NCBI GenBank assembly: GCA_035560795.1
Contig: DATMYV010000001.1
Coordinates: 1 to 62,638 of the forward strand
Direction of reading: 5' to 3'
Source: Longilinea sp035560795
GTDB taxonomy: Bacteria; Chloroflexota; Anaerolineae; Anaerolineales; Anaerolineaceae
DNA: 62,638 nt
Positions 25,816 through 33,693 of this stretch are shown piece by piece (within the stretch, counting starts at the first letter, position 1; each line of letters starts with the position of its first letter). The translations under genes were made by a program, and so were the position numbers. The notes beneath the pieces are model-generated. The model was given only the letters and a program-made list of their open reading frames with translations. It did not search any database and was not told the origin of the DNA.

Positions 25816-25941
25816 ATGCGAATGGCCAAAAAGCAAGTTTTCACCGGGTGTCGTGCGACCAGCCTGCTCCCCGGCAAGGGCAAACCTGCGGTCTTCATAG
25901 TGGATCGCCTCAACCCATCAATTCATTTTTCAGGAGGTTAA
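25816..25941 (+). CDS. 41-codon ORF between the T-box and trpB
   Basis: Short ORF (41 residues) starting with MRMAKKQVFTGC and ending SIHFSGG. It has an exceptionally strong ribosome-binding site: GGAGGTGATCC directly before the ATG, which matches the 16S rRNA 3' end over 11 nt. Its stop codon TAA overlaps the end of the trpB Shine-Dalgarno region and lies one nt before the trpB ATG, so translation of the two should be coupled. It has no tryptophan codon, so it is not an attenuator peptide of the classic kind. It could be a real small protein or only a translational entry site for trpB. Confidence 0.45.
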   Translation: MRMAKKQVFTGCRATSLLPGKGKPAVFIVDRLNPSIHFSGG

Positions 25942-25942
25942 C

Positions 25943-27316
25943 ATGTCTGAGCAGATTCGCTTTTTATTGAATGATACCGACCTTCCGCGTACCTGGTACA
26001 ACATCAACGCCGACAGTCCAGTCGCACCGGCGCCGGTCCTTCACCCGGTCACGTTGGAACCTGTCACGCCTGATTTTCTATCAGTGCTATTCCCGATGAA
26101 CATTATTGAACAGGAAATCAGTACCGAGCGCTATATTGACATCCCTGAAGAAGTGCGCGAGATTTACAAGCTTTGGCGGCCAACACCTCTGCTGCGCGCC
26201 CGCCGGCTCGAGAAAGCGCTGGGCACGCCAGCCCATATCTACTACAAATATGAGGGCGTATCACCCTCGGGGAGCCACAAATCAAATTCGGCTGTTCCGC
26301 AGGCATTCTATAATAAGGTCGCCGGCACTCATGCCATGACTACCGAAACGGGCGCCGGACAGTGGGGCACTGCACTTGCCATGGCGTGCCAGTTCTTCGA
26401 CATGGATCTTGAAGTGTACATGGTCAAGGTCTCCTATAATCAGAAACCCTACCGCCGCAACCTAATTGAAACCTATGGCGCGCAGATTTTTGCCAGCCCC
26501 ACAGACCGCACCAACACCGGACGGGCAATTCTGGCACAGGATCCCGACAACCCGGGCTCATTGGGCATCGCCATCTCCGAAGCGGCTGAAGCTGCGGCTG
26601 TCTCTGAAGGCCGGAAGAAGTACGGGCTTGGCTCGGTGCTTAACCCTGTGCTGCTGCACCAAACCGTCATTGGCGAAGAAGCGCTAAAGCAAATGGACAT
26701 GGCCGGAGAATACCCGGATGTCGTCATTGGATGCGTGGGCGGCGGCTCCAATTTCTCCGGCATTGCCTTCCCGTTTCTGCGTGAAAACCTGCGCAACGGA
26801 CAGCGCACACGACTGCTGGCTGTCGAGCCGGCTGCCACGCCCTCGTTGACCCGCGGCATTTACGCCTTCGATTTCGGCGATACCGCCAAAATGGCGCCCA
26901 TCGTCAAAATGTACACACTTGGACACGATTTTCTGCCGCCATCCATCCACGCCGGCGGGCTGCGCTATCATGGGATGTCGCCGACGCTCAGTGCGTTATA
27001 CGATGCCGGTTTGATCGAAGCCGCTGCCGTCCGTCAATTGGATGTGTTTGAAGCAGCCGTGCAGTTCACGCGAACAGAAGGCATTCTGCCGGCGCCTGAA
27101 TCGTCGCATGCCATCCGGGCAGCCATTGATGAAGCCCTGAAGGCCAGGGAAACGGGTGAAAAGAAAGTCATCCTCTTCAACCTTTCCGGGCACGGCCACT
27201 TCGATCTGGCTGCCTACAGCAGCTATCTCTCTGGTAACCTTGAGGACGACGTCTTACCTGAGGAGCAAATTTCGAATATCCAGGCAAGACTGCCCCGGGT
27301 CAACATGCCGGTCTGA
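25943..27316 (+). CDS. trpB: Tryptophan synthase beta chain, TrpB2 type
   Basis: PLP enzyme that joins indole and serine to tryptophan, 457 residues. Length and N-terminal extension (RTWYNINADSP...) fit the TrpB2 subgroup rather than the roughly 400-residue TrpB1 that pairs with TrpA. The PLP lysine is in SPSGSHKSNSA, the phosphate-binding glycine loop is GCVGGGSNFSG, and GAGQWGTALA lines the active site. AGGAGG lies 5 nt before the ATG. No trpA or other trp gene is next to it, so indole salvage is a plausible role. Control is by the Trp T-box just upstream. It ends at a long palindrome shared with the convergent NusG-like gene. Confidence 0.93.
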   Translation: MSEQIRFLLNDTDLPRTWYNINADSPVAPAPVLHPVTLEPVTPDFLSVLFPMNIIEQEISTERYIDIPEEVREIYKLWRPTPLLRARRLEKALGTPAHIYYKYEGVSPSGSHKSNSAVPQAFYNKVAGTHAMTTETGAGQWGTALAMACQFFDMDLEVYMVKVSYNQKPYRRNLIETYGAQIFASPTDRTNTGRAILAQDPDNPGSLGIAISEAAEAAAVSEGRKKYGLGSVLNPVLLHQTVIGEEALKQMDMAGEYPDVVIGCVGGGSNFSGIAFPFLRENLRNGQRTRLLAVEPAATPSLTRGIYAFDFGDTAKMAPIVKMYTLGHDFLPPSIHAGGLRYHGMSPTLSALYDAGLIEAAAVRQLDVFEAAVQFTRTEGILPAPESSHAIRAAIDEALKARETGEKKVILFNLSGHGHFDLAAYSSYLSGNLEDDVLPEEQISNIQARLPRVNMPV

Positions 27317-27342
27317 AACAAAATGCCGCTTTTTTCTCCACC

Positions 27343-27381
27343 AATATCTTGCGCTCCCCGGACCGGGGAGCGCAAGATATT
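27343..27381. repeat. Long perfect palindrome between convergent genes
   Basis: Arms AATATCTTGCGCTCCCCGG and its exact complement are separated by one base, effectively an 18-bp hairpin with a 3-nt loop. It overlaps the stop codon of the NusG-like gene. There is no adjoining T-tract, so it is an unusual terminator or an RNA-stability element. Confidence 0.75.
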
Positions 27382-27937
27382 AGCCGCCTTTTTTCTCCCT
27401 GTGGTTTTCCGCAAGGGATTTGTGAGCAACTGGTTTCTTTTTCCGGATTGTGCCGGCGTCCAATTCCACCGGTATCTGGGTGTGGTTGAGAAGCTGCAAA
27501 AGCACGCGTACCCGCTCGCTGCCGGTCAAGCGCAGGTCAAATATGCCTTCATATCCCGCAAATGGCCCGTCATGGATGATGACTTCATCACCCACCTGCA
27601 AGCCGTCGAATAATTCACCGCCTGCCTTTGATATCTCGCCCACGCGCAGGCGGATGGCATTAATTAATCCATCCGGCACCACTGCCGGTTCGCCGCCAAA
27701 TGAGATTAATCCGCGGGCATGCGGCATCCATTGCAGCGTCGAGATTCCCAAGGCATCCAAATCAACATGCACAAATAAATAACCGGTAAAGTAAGCCTTG
27801 ATTTTGCGCGCCCTCGGGTTTACGGTATGCACACGCACACGCGGATAAAAAACTTCAATATCCCGCAATCGGAGTTGATTCCAGAGAAAATCTTCTTTGT
27901 TTGGATGGCTTTGAATGGCATACCAGAACGACGCCAT
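27380..27937 (-). CDS. NusG-family paralogue (specialised transcription elongation factor)
   Basis: Cytoplasmic protein of 185 residues with the NusG layout. The N-terminal NGN domain begins FWYAIQSHPNKEDFLWNQL and includes VNPRARKIKAYFTGYLFVHVD; the C-terminal KOW motif is GDEVIIHDGPFAGYEGIF. It ends in a basic tail. The housekeeping nusG normally lies by secE and rplK, which are not here, so this is probably a paralogue of the RfaH/LoaP kind that acts on selected operons. The ATG at 27937 has GAGGG 4 nt upstream; a TTG 18 nt earlier is an alternative. It lies downstream of the CPBP gene in the same direction. Confidence 0.82.
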   Translation of the reverse strand: MASFWYAIQSHPNKEDFLWNQLRLRDIEVFYPRVRVHTVNPRARKIKAYFTGYLFVHVDLDALGISTLQWMPHARGLISFGGEPAVVPDGLINAIRLRVGEISKAGGELFDGLQVGDEVIIHDGPFAGYEGIFDLRLTGSERVRVLLQLLNHTQIPVELDAGTIRKKKPVAHKSLAENHREKKGG

Positions 27938-28060
27938 GAATCCCTCGATTGGCAAATTATCTACGCCATATTATATCAGTCCAAATCTGTAATCAATTTG
28001 GGAAACGGCTTCGCCCCCCCCATTGAGCAGTTTCGGGGCAAACTCGTGCCATCCCAAATT

Positions 28061-28993
28061 TCATATTTCCTTGTCCGGGGCTTGTTCCAAAGATCCAGGC
28101 GGAGCGATCTTTACGACCAGCGGCGGCATGCGCTTCAACATGGGCGACAGAATGACCAGATAAGCCAATGCACTCAACCCAAAAACAATCAGGCTCAAGT
28201 TGGCATTATAGTTTTGAATGTTGAAAAGTGTGGGAGACGCGACAGCCGATGATGGGAAGGTAACGATTAAGGAGGCATACAGGTTGTTGGCCATGTGCAT
28301 ACCCAGAGAAAGCTCCAGACCTCGGCTGCGCAGCGTCAGCCACCCAGCCAGGAAACCGAAGGCGATGTAAAACGGCAGGGTCAGCAGCATGCCATAAGTG
28401 CCAACTTCCGGGTTAAAGCCGTGCAGCAGGCCGAATACCAGCGCGGGAATGATCAACGATGGCCAGATGCCGGCATTCAGCAGGCTGAGCCCCTGGGCAA
28501 GATATCCGCGAAAGATGAATTCCTCCGTGGCCGTTTGCAGCGGAACCAGGAGCAGGCTGAGGAGCAGGAAGGGTAGGAACTTTTTGAATTCAAAAGTCCA
28601 GACGTAATTTCCGGGTTGGAGCTGGCTTAAAACCAGATCCGAAACAATTGCCAGGCCGAACCATACGGCTGCCGAAAGCAGCAGCATGCGCCAGCGTACC
28701 CTGTCGAACGGGTTGACCAGCTGAAGGATTGGCCGGTTGTGAATCCACCTTTGACCAATCCATAGAATGCATAACGCCGCCGGGAAGGGCAGCATGGTGA
28801 CCAGGAACACCGATGTTTGCGAAAGGCTGGCCAGATCAAATGTAATGCGGCCATTCAAAACAAATGCCGCAATTAGCAGCACGACGGTCAGAACCAGGCT
28901 GGTAAAAATCATGGCCAGGTTCACCAATAAATACCGCCAAAATTCGTTGCGTCCATTGCGGACGCTGTCGAGGTATTCGTTTCCGCTCAACAT
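28061..28993 (-). CDS. CPBP-family intramembrane glutamic endopeptidase (Abi)
   Basis: Polytopic membrane protease of 310 residues. The three family motifs are present: EEFIFRG with the paired catalytic glutamates, FGLLHG with a histidine, and LSLGMHMANN near the end. About eight membrane helices can be counted. CPBP proteins process prenylated proteins in eukaryotes and serve in bacteriocin self-immunity or unknown maturation in bacteria; no bacteriocin gene is seen here. A short gap containing a run of eight C separates it from the NusG-like gene, which may be cotranscribed. Confidence 0.85.
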   Translation of the reverse strand: MLSGNEYLDSVRNGRNEFWRYLLVNLAMIFTSLVLTVVLLIAAFVLNGRITFDLASLSQTSVFLVTMLPFPAALCILWIGQRWIHNRPILQLVNPFDRVRWRMLLLSAAVWFGLAIVSDLVLSQLQPGNYVWTFEFKKFLPFLLLSLLLVPLQTATEEFIFRGYLAQGLSLLNAGIWPSLIIPALVFGLLHGFNPEVGTYGMLLTLPFYIAFGFLAGWLTLRSRGLELSLGMHMANNLYASLIVTFPSSAVASPTLFNIQNYNANLSLIVFGLSALAYLVILSPMLKRMPPLVVKIAPPGSLEQAPDKEI

Positions 28994-29159
28994 GATAAGG
29001 CCATCCTTTGGTGAGATTTTACTTGAGTTTCACCAAAATCGGAAAACTTAGGTGAAGAATAAGAAGGTCAACCACCTCAATTTTACGATCCATGCCGGCT
29101 GCCACGGATGTGGTTCAAATTGCTTTTTTGAAGTCAGTTTTAAGATTTAGTCGCCAATC

Positions 29160-29187
29160 TTGACAGAACGGGAGTTCGTTTTATTCT
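29160..29187 (+). promoter_or_regulatory. Orphan sigma70-like promoter pointing right
   Basis: TTGACA (29160-29165), 16-nt spacer, TATTCT (29182-29187). No rightward gene of normal size follows; the transcript would run antisense to the 3' part of the leftward gene at 29421. Confidence 0.4.
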
Positions 29188-29340
29188 GGAAAAATTTTAA
29201 CTACGTATTCTAACGAACAGGCAAGATAGGAAATTAGCCCATAGGTGATTCAATAGTCAAGTTGGCTCAAATTTGAGTAATGAAACTAAGTTCCAGCAAT
29301 ATGATGTGTTATCCCGATGGTTAAATGGGGGGTAAAAATC

Positions 29341-29403
29341 ATGGAGATCTCAATTAACAATTTCAAATTCATTAATACAGGCATTTCTCTTAATCACGAA
29401 TGA
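29341..29403 (+). CDS. Possible 20-codon small ORF
   Basis: ATG-started ORF of 20 codons (MEISINNFKF...) with a G-rich GGGGGGT 7 nt upstream that could act as ribosome-binding site. It lies downstream of the orphan promoter. It may be a small peptide, the remnant of a truncated gene, or chance in AT-rich DNA. Confidence 0.15.
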   Translation: MEISINNFKFINTGISLNHE

Positions 29404-29420
29404 TTATGAAAAAATTTTCC

Positions 29421-30335
29421 TTATGGCTCTGGATAAGCCGGGATGTTATTTTCTGAATCGGGGGATGGATAAGGCATTAAATTATTTGTCGAATTTCCTT
29501 GTGGCGGATAAGCAATAGGTGTTGAGGTCTCAGTTATAGGAGCAGCGGTTTCCTGAGGATGTGAATACCATTCCTGGGTTAATCCTTTAATTGCTGACCA
29601 TTGTTTCTGATTAGTTTCCACATCCTGAACGAAATCTAACAAAATGTTACCTTTGTCATCCAATAAGCGAAAATGACATAGCACAACTCGAGTACCATAA
29701 TCGGCATTGATTGTATCCAAGACCTTGGAAAGAGAGCCCAGAAAGGGGAGTAAGTGTTGATTTGCGGTATCTAAGCTAGGAGTTGAGAGTTGAATAATCA
29801 CGATTTGTCCATAATCACCTGGTGTAGTTTCGGAATCGACCCTCAAAGTATCTAGATTCATATCAGAAAAGTGTAATTTGCTCATCAATATTTCTCTTGT
29901 CGCTGTGTTATCCAACCCTGACTGACCAATTGGCGGTAAGTTTTGAGACAAATCACCTGGATATAAGAAGTTTTGTTCCCATGATATTTTTTCACCTTTT
30001 TGATTTATGACAATTAAAGTGTAATTATTTAGTTTCATTCCAATGCGGTAAGCTAAAGTCGCTTCTCTCCGTGTTAATTGCATATACCACACATCATCCA
30101 TGGATAATGCACTATTTTCGCTTGTGCTTTGGATAACAATATCTACTTGATAGGGCAGACGATTTGTAACAATTATGTCCTTGATTGGAACGCCTTTTAG
30201 TTTCAATCTTTCAGATAAATCCGTAGCGGACTGATCTTGTCCTTTGACATTTATTGTCAAAAATCCTAGAAAACCGATGACAATAATGGCTAAGGAGAGA
30301 AGAAATATGAATTTTAATGTTCGTGCGTGTTTCAT
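29421..30335 (-). CDS. Secreted or membrane-anchored protein of unknown function
   Basis: Protein of 304 residues with an N-terminal membrane segment (FIFLLSLAIIVIGFLGFLTI) after a basic start, so exported and anchored or cleaved. The body shows no recognised domain. Its C-terminus is Pro/Thr-rich with YPPQ, YPSP and YPEP motifs, similar in style to the tail of the surface protein at 3766. The ATG at 30335 is preferred over one 30 nt upstream because AGAAGG precedes it and the signal then starts with KHARTLK. DNA here is AT-rich relative to its neighbours, which suggests acquisition. It follows the broken gene at 30366 in the same direction. Confidence 0.6.
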   Translation of the reverse strand: MKHARTLKFIFLLSLAIIVIGFLGFLTINVKGQDQSATDLSERLKLKGVPIKDIIVTNRLPYQVDIVIQSTSENSALSMDDVWYMQLTRREATLAYRIGMKLNNYTLIVINQKGEKISWEQNFLYPGDLSQNLPPIGQSGLDNTATREILMSKLHFSDMNLDTLRVDSETTPGDYGQIVIIQLSTPSLDTANQHLLPFLGSLSKVLDTINADYGTRVVLCHFRLLDDKGNILLDFVQDVETNQKQWSAIKGLTQEWYSHPQETAAPITETSTPIAYPPQGNSTNNLMPYPSPDSENNIPAYPEP

Positions 30336-30365
30336 GATTGCCTTCTTTAGGTATGCGCAATACAA

Positions 30366-31037
30366 CTATTCGTTTACAACATAAGGAAGGTAAATTTCGT
30401 AAGTGTCTAACCGATAATTCCGAAAATTTGAATTACTAAAAATCAGGGTTTGATATGGAAAATTCCAACTAAATGAATTTTGACTAAAATCTCTCCAGAC
30501 CATATCACTTCCTTTGTACCTGACCGGATTAAAGGTGGTGTCAAGCTGGTTAAATGGACTAACATGCACTTCTGATTTAACTTGAACATCCGAGGGAGCA
30601 TTTCGGACTTCGACGCAGTTACGTTGTATACCATTAGTATAAGCACACCACCGATTAATAGTTCCTGGAATCCATTCAATTAGGTAATCAACGGTTGTTC
30701 CCCAGCTTTGGGTTGCGAAAATGTCATTAATTACATAATCTGATTGAAATAAGCAACTGTTTAAGCAGTATTCGACATATTGTGTGGGTATTGCCATTTA
30801 AGATCTAAATTCCCAACCAGCCTGAATCCAATTTGGACCGGATGTAGAAACCCAATTATCAACTTCACTATAATCTGCTTGAACAACGTGAATTGGATTA
30901 GCGGGCGTTGTGATATATGCCCATGCCCCATAAACATTTGAAAGATTCGAGCCTGAATACCAACTTGCAGAGGATCTTTGAATATTCAAGAAGGTAAGAA
31001 ACAAAACAATTGAAATAGCAATTCTAAGTTTCCGCAT
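30366..31037 (-). pseudogene. Secreted-protein gene interrupted by an in-frame TAA
   Basis: Two open frames lie end to end in the same frame: 31037-30798 (signal peptide plus about 55 residues) and 30797-30366 (143 residues). They are separated only by a TAA at 30798-30800 followed directly by ATG. Read together they would give a secreted protein of about 223 residues with no identified family. The N-part has a clear signal (KLRIAISIVLFLTFL ... SSASW) and ends NWIQAGWEFRS. The second part has no ribosome-binding site or signal of its own, although it has cysteines (CLNSC, RWCAY, RNCVEV) as expected for an exported domain. A single-base change creating the stop is the simplest reading. The symbol and family are not known. 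Confidence 0.6.
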
Positions 31038-31375
31038 TTCCACAATCGATCACAAGGCTTTTTTGCGATGAAAAGATATTTGCAGAAATTCCCACCGTGA
31101 CCGCTTACTGGTTTTATTGTACACAAATCCAAAAGATTAGCAAATGTTTTGAGCAAAGTCTGAAACCCGGACAACAACCCTAGCAGCAAGAACCGATATC
31201 ATGTCTTCCCGTAACTCATTGCATGGACAAATCCCGAAAAACATTTGAATAACAAGCGTTTCGTAATCCTCCTGCCTAAACCAAAATGTGCTTTTCTCCA
31301 TCCATTTTCTTCATTTTCTTATATACTCAATATTAATCAATCCGGTCATCATTGCATCATAAACTGGACTAGCTC
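31038..31375. other. AT-rich intergenic stretch
   Basis: About 340 nt between the divergent broken gene and the 31376 gene. I see no gene, RNA or strong hairpin. Some TACAAT- and TAAACT-like boxes may serve as promoters for the flanking genes but none has a good -35. Confidence 0.35.
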
Positions 31376-33622
31376 ATGACTCCACAAGATTTATCAACCC
31401 GTTATTATCCGGGACAATCACAAGAAAAAAACTGGCCGCTGGAAAAGTATCTGCCGCCAGTTCGTGCAGGGATCTGGAGTGCCTGGCTGCAGGATAATCT
31501 TCCAACAGGCAGTTGGGTAATGGATCCGCTTGGTTCGCACCCTATGCTGGCTTTCGAAGCCGCCCGTGCCGGGTATCGGGTCTTGTCTACCGTCAATAAC
31601 CCAATCATCAGCTTCATGCTGGAAGTATTGGCGCGCAATCCGAGCCGGGATGACTTCCAATCGGCTCTGGTTGAACTGGCCGACTCCCGCCGGGGCGATG
31701 AGCGCATGGAAACGCACATCCAGTCTCTTTATCTTACATCCTGCCCAAACTGCAGTGCGGTAATTCCTGCGCAGGCTTATCTCTGGGCACGGGATGCAGA
31801 AATCCCCTATGCCCGCCTGGTACACTGCCCCCATTGCGATTTTGATGGCGAAGCTGAACTGGGTGAAACGGACCTAAGCCAATTGGCACTAACCGGCCGG
31901 GATGCAATGCATCGAGCGCGAGCAATTGAACGGATTGGCCCTGTCGATGAGTCCCAGCGGGAAGCAGTCAGCGAAGCCTTAAGAACCTACCTGCCGCGAC
32001 CGCTCTATGCACTGACCGCCCTGATTAATAAAGCGGACTCATTGGCCATGCCTGCCGAAAAACGCCAGTTAATCCAGGCTTTGCTTCTTTCGGTATGCGA
32101 TTCGGCCAATACTCTTTGGCCAGCTCCAGGCGGACGCAGCCGTCCACGCCAATTGGGCGTGCCGCCTCAGTTCCGTGAGAATAACCTTTGGTTGGCGCTG
32201 GAAAGCGCCGTGCAGGAATGGAGCAATGCTGCAGAAGACCTTTCGATTACCCGCTGGCCAAACCTGCCCGCCACCGGCGGCGGCATCTGCCTTTTCCCCG
32301 GACGCGCACGCGCTTTGCTTCCGCTGCCGCCTGAAGTTCATCCACGCGCAGTTTTATTAATTTTCCCCCGTCCAAATCAGGCTTTTTGGATGCTTTCAGC
32401 CCTTTGGGCGGGATGGATCTGGGGGCGCGAAGCCGTCCAACCGATGCGAAGCGTTTTAGAGCGCAAACATTTTGACTGGTACTGGCAAACGGGCGCTTTT
32501 CATGGCGCTCTAAACGCATTGGCTCGCTCTCTTGATGCCGATGTGCCCTGGTTTGGCGTGATCCCGGAGGTCACCACCGGCTTACTGCTTTCTTCGTTAA
32601 CTGCAGCACATTGTTCGGGTTTGGAACTGGCAGGATCGGCACTAAACAATGAGGAAAGCGAGATCCAGTTAACCTGGAAAGCAGCCAGTTCCAGGCAGCC
32701 CACCACCCGTAAACCGGATGTCATTTACCGCCAGGCTGTGCGGGATGCTCTGGTGCAGAGCGGTGAACCCGCCGCTTACCTGCCGCTCTACACAGCCTGT
32801 TTGACTGCGCAGGTTCAACAAAACAGCCTGCCCGGCGAGATCGATGCCGTTCAGGTGGACTTGTTCAGCCGGGTGCAAGCGCAGCTCTCAACCGTATTTG
32901 GTGATCGAAATACCCTGGTTCATTATGCTGGCCTTTCACACAGCGGTGAAAGCGGGCAATGGTGGTTAACCGGAAATTCAGAAACGGAAACGCCTCTATC
33001 CGACCGGGTGGAGATGGAAACCGTCCGCATCCTTCAAAAAAATCCAGGCAGCCAGTTTTCCGAGGTTTACGCTGCGCTTTGTCTGCAATTTCAGGGTTTG
33101 CTAACGCCGTCCGAGGAATTGGTGCACACAGTGTTAGTCTCCTACGCCGAAATGGATCCAGACCAACCTGACCGCTGGAATTTACGGGAGCAGGAGCAAC
33201 CATCCGCCCGCCGCGCCGACCTTGAAACAGCCCGTGATCTGCTGTTCAAAGTCGCAGCCTTGCTGCATTTGACGGCTGAAGGCGATTCGCCCATTCTTTG
33301 GAAGGATAAAAAAGGAGTGGTTATCTATGCCTTCTACCCAATGGCCTCCAGCCTGGTCAGCCGCTACGTGCTTAATCCGGACCTGGCCATACCCGCAGAA
33401 CGCTGCGTGGTGGTACTGCCAGGCGGGCGGGCAGGTTTGTTGGGTTACAAACTCAAGCGCGACCCTCGCCTCGAGCAGGCTTTTCAGGGTTGGCGCGTGC
33501 TGAAATTCCGCCACTTGCGCCGTCTTTCAGAATGGTCAGATCTCAACCTCAATTCCTGGAACGACTTGCTGGATGCTGACCCAATCGGTTGGGATGAAGC
33601 CACCCAATTATCCATTTTGTAA
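31376..33622 (+). CDS. Degenerate COG1743-like DNA methylase homologue with zinc ribbon
   Basis: Cytoplasmic protein of 748 residues that resembles zinc-ribbon adenine DNA methylases in layout. A motif-I-like segment VMDPLGSHPMLAFEAARAGYR (from Asp50) is followed by STVNNPIISFMLEVLA where methylases have an acidic residue and NP. A zinc ribbon follows with Cys123, Cys126, Cys151 and Cys154. The catalytic DPPY-type motif is not found; the matching place reads FPRPNQAFWMLSALWAGW. So methyl transfer is doubtful, and a binding or scaffold role is possible. No restriction enzyme gene is near. The start lacks a clear Shine-Dalgarno. It ends at a strong bidirectional terminator. Confidence 0.5.
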   Translation: MTPQDLSTRYYPGQSQEKNWPLEKYLPPVRAGIWSAWLQDNLPTGSWVMDPLGSHPMLAFEAARAGYRVLSTVNNPIISFMLEVLARNPSRDDFQSALVELADSRRGDERMETHIQSLYLTSCPNCSAVIPAQAYLWARDAEIPYARLVHCPHCDFDGEAELGETDLSQLALTGRDAMHRARAIERIGPVDESQREAVSEALRTYLPRPLYALTALINKADSLAMPAEKRQLIQALLLSVCDSANTLWPAPGGRSRPRQLGVPPQFRENNLWLALESAVQEWSNAAEDLSITRWPNLPATGGGICLFPGRARALLPLPPEVHPRAVLLIFPRPNQAFWMLSALWAGWIWGREAVQPMRSVLERKHFDWYWQTGAFHGALNALARSLDADVPWFGVIPEVTTGLLLSSLTAAHCSGLELAGSALNNEESEIQLTWKAASSRQPTTRKPDVIYRQAVRDALVQSGEPAAYLPLYTACLTAQVQQNSLPGEIDAVQVDLFSRVQAQLSTVFGDRNTLVHYAGLSHSGESGQWWLTGNSETETPLSDRVEMETVRILQKNPGSQFSEVYAALCLQFQGLLTPSEELVHTVLVSYAEMDPDQPDRWNLREQEQPSARRADLETARDLLFKVAALLHLTAEGDSPILWKDKKGVVIYAFYPMASSLVSRYVLNPDLAIPAERCVVVLPGGRAGLLGYKLKRDPRLEQAFQGWRVLKFRHLRRLSEWSDLNLNSWNDLLDADPIGWDEATQLSIL

Positions 33623-33641
33623 TTCCAGAAGATGTGCATCA

Positions 33642-33675
33642 AAAAAGCAGCGGGAAAAAATATCCGCTGCTTTTT
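33642..33675. terminator. Bidirectional terminator between convergent genes
   Basis: AAAAAGCAGCGG / CCGCTGCTTTTT stem with a 10-nt loop; A-rich on one side and T-rich on the other, so it works in both directions. Confidence 0.88.
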
Positions 33676-33693
33676 GATAAATTGACCTGAGGC

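Larger units (their letters stand above)
28994..29420. other. AT-rich intergenic stretch with an orphan promoter
   Basis: 427 nt between the start of the CPBP gene and the end of the next leftward gene. No conserved gene is seen. It contains a rightward promoter-like pair (29160-29187), a small palindrome CTCAAATTTGAG (29269-29280) and a 20-codon ORF. Composition is visibly more AT-rich than the flanks. Confidence 0.4.

Noticed and set aside
29341..29403. 20-codon ORF as a firm gene
   Set aside because: Too short to judge by itself in AT-rich DNA; listed only at low confidence.
27380..31375. Defence island or prophage remnant
   Set aside because: AT-rich DNA, a CPBP (Abi-family) gene and a NusG paralogue look suggestive, but no integrase, nuclease, toxin or phage gene is present.
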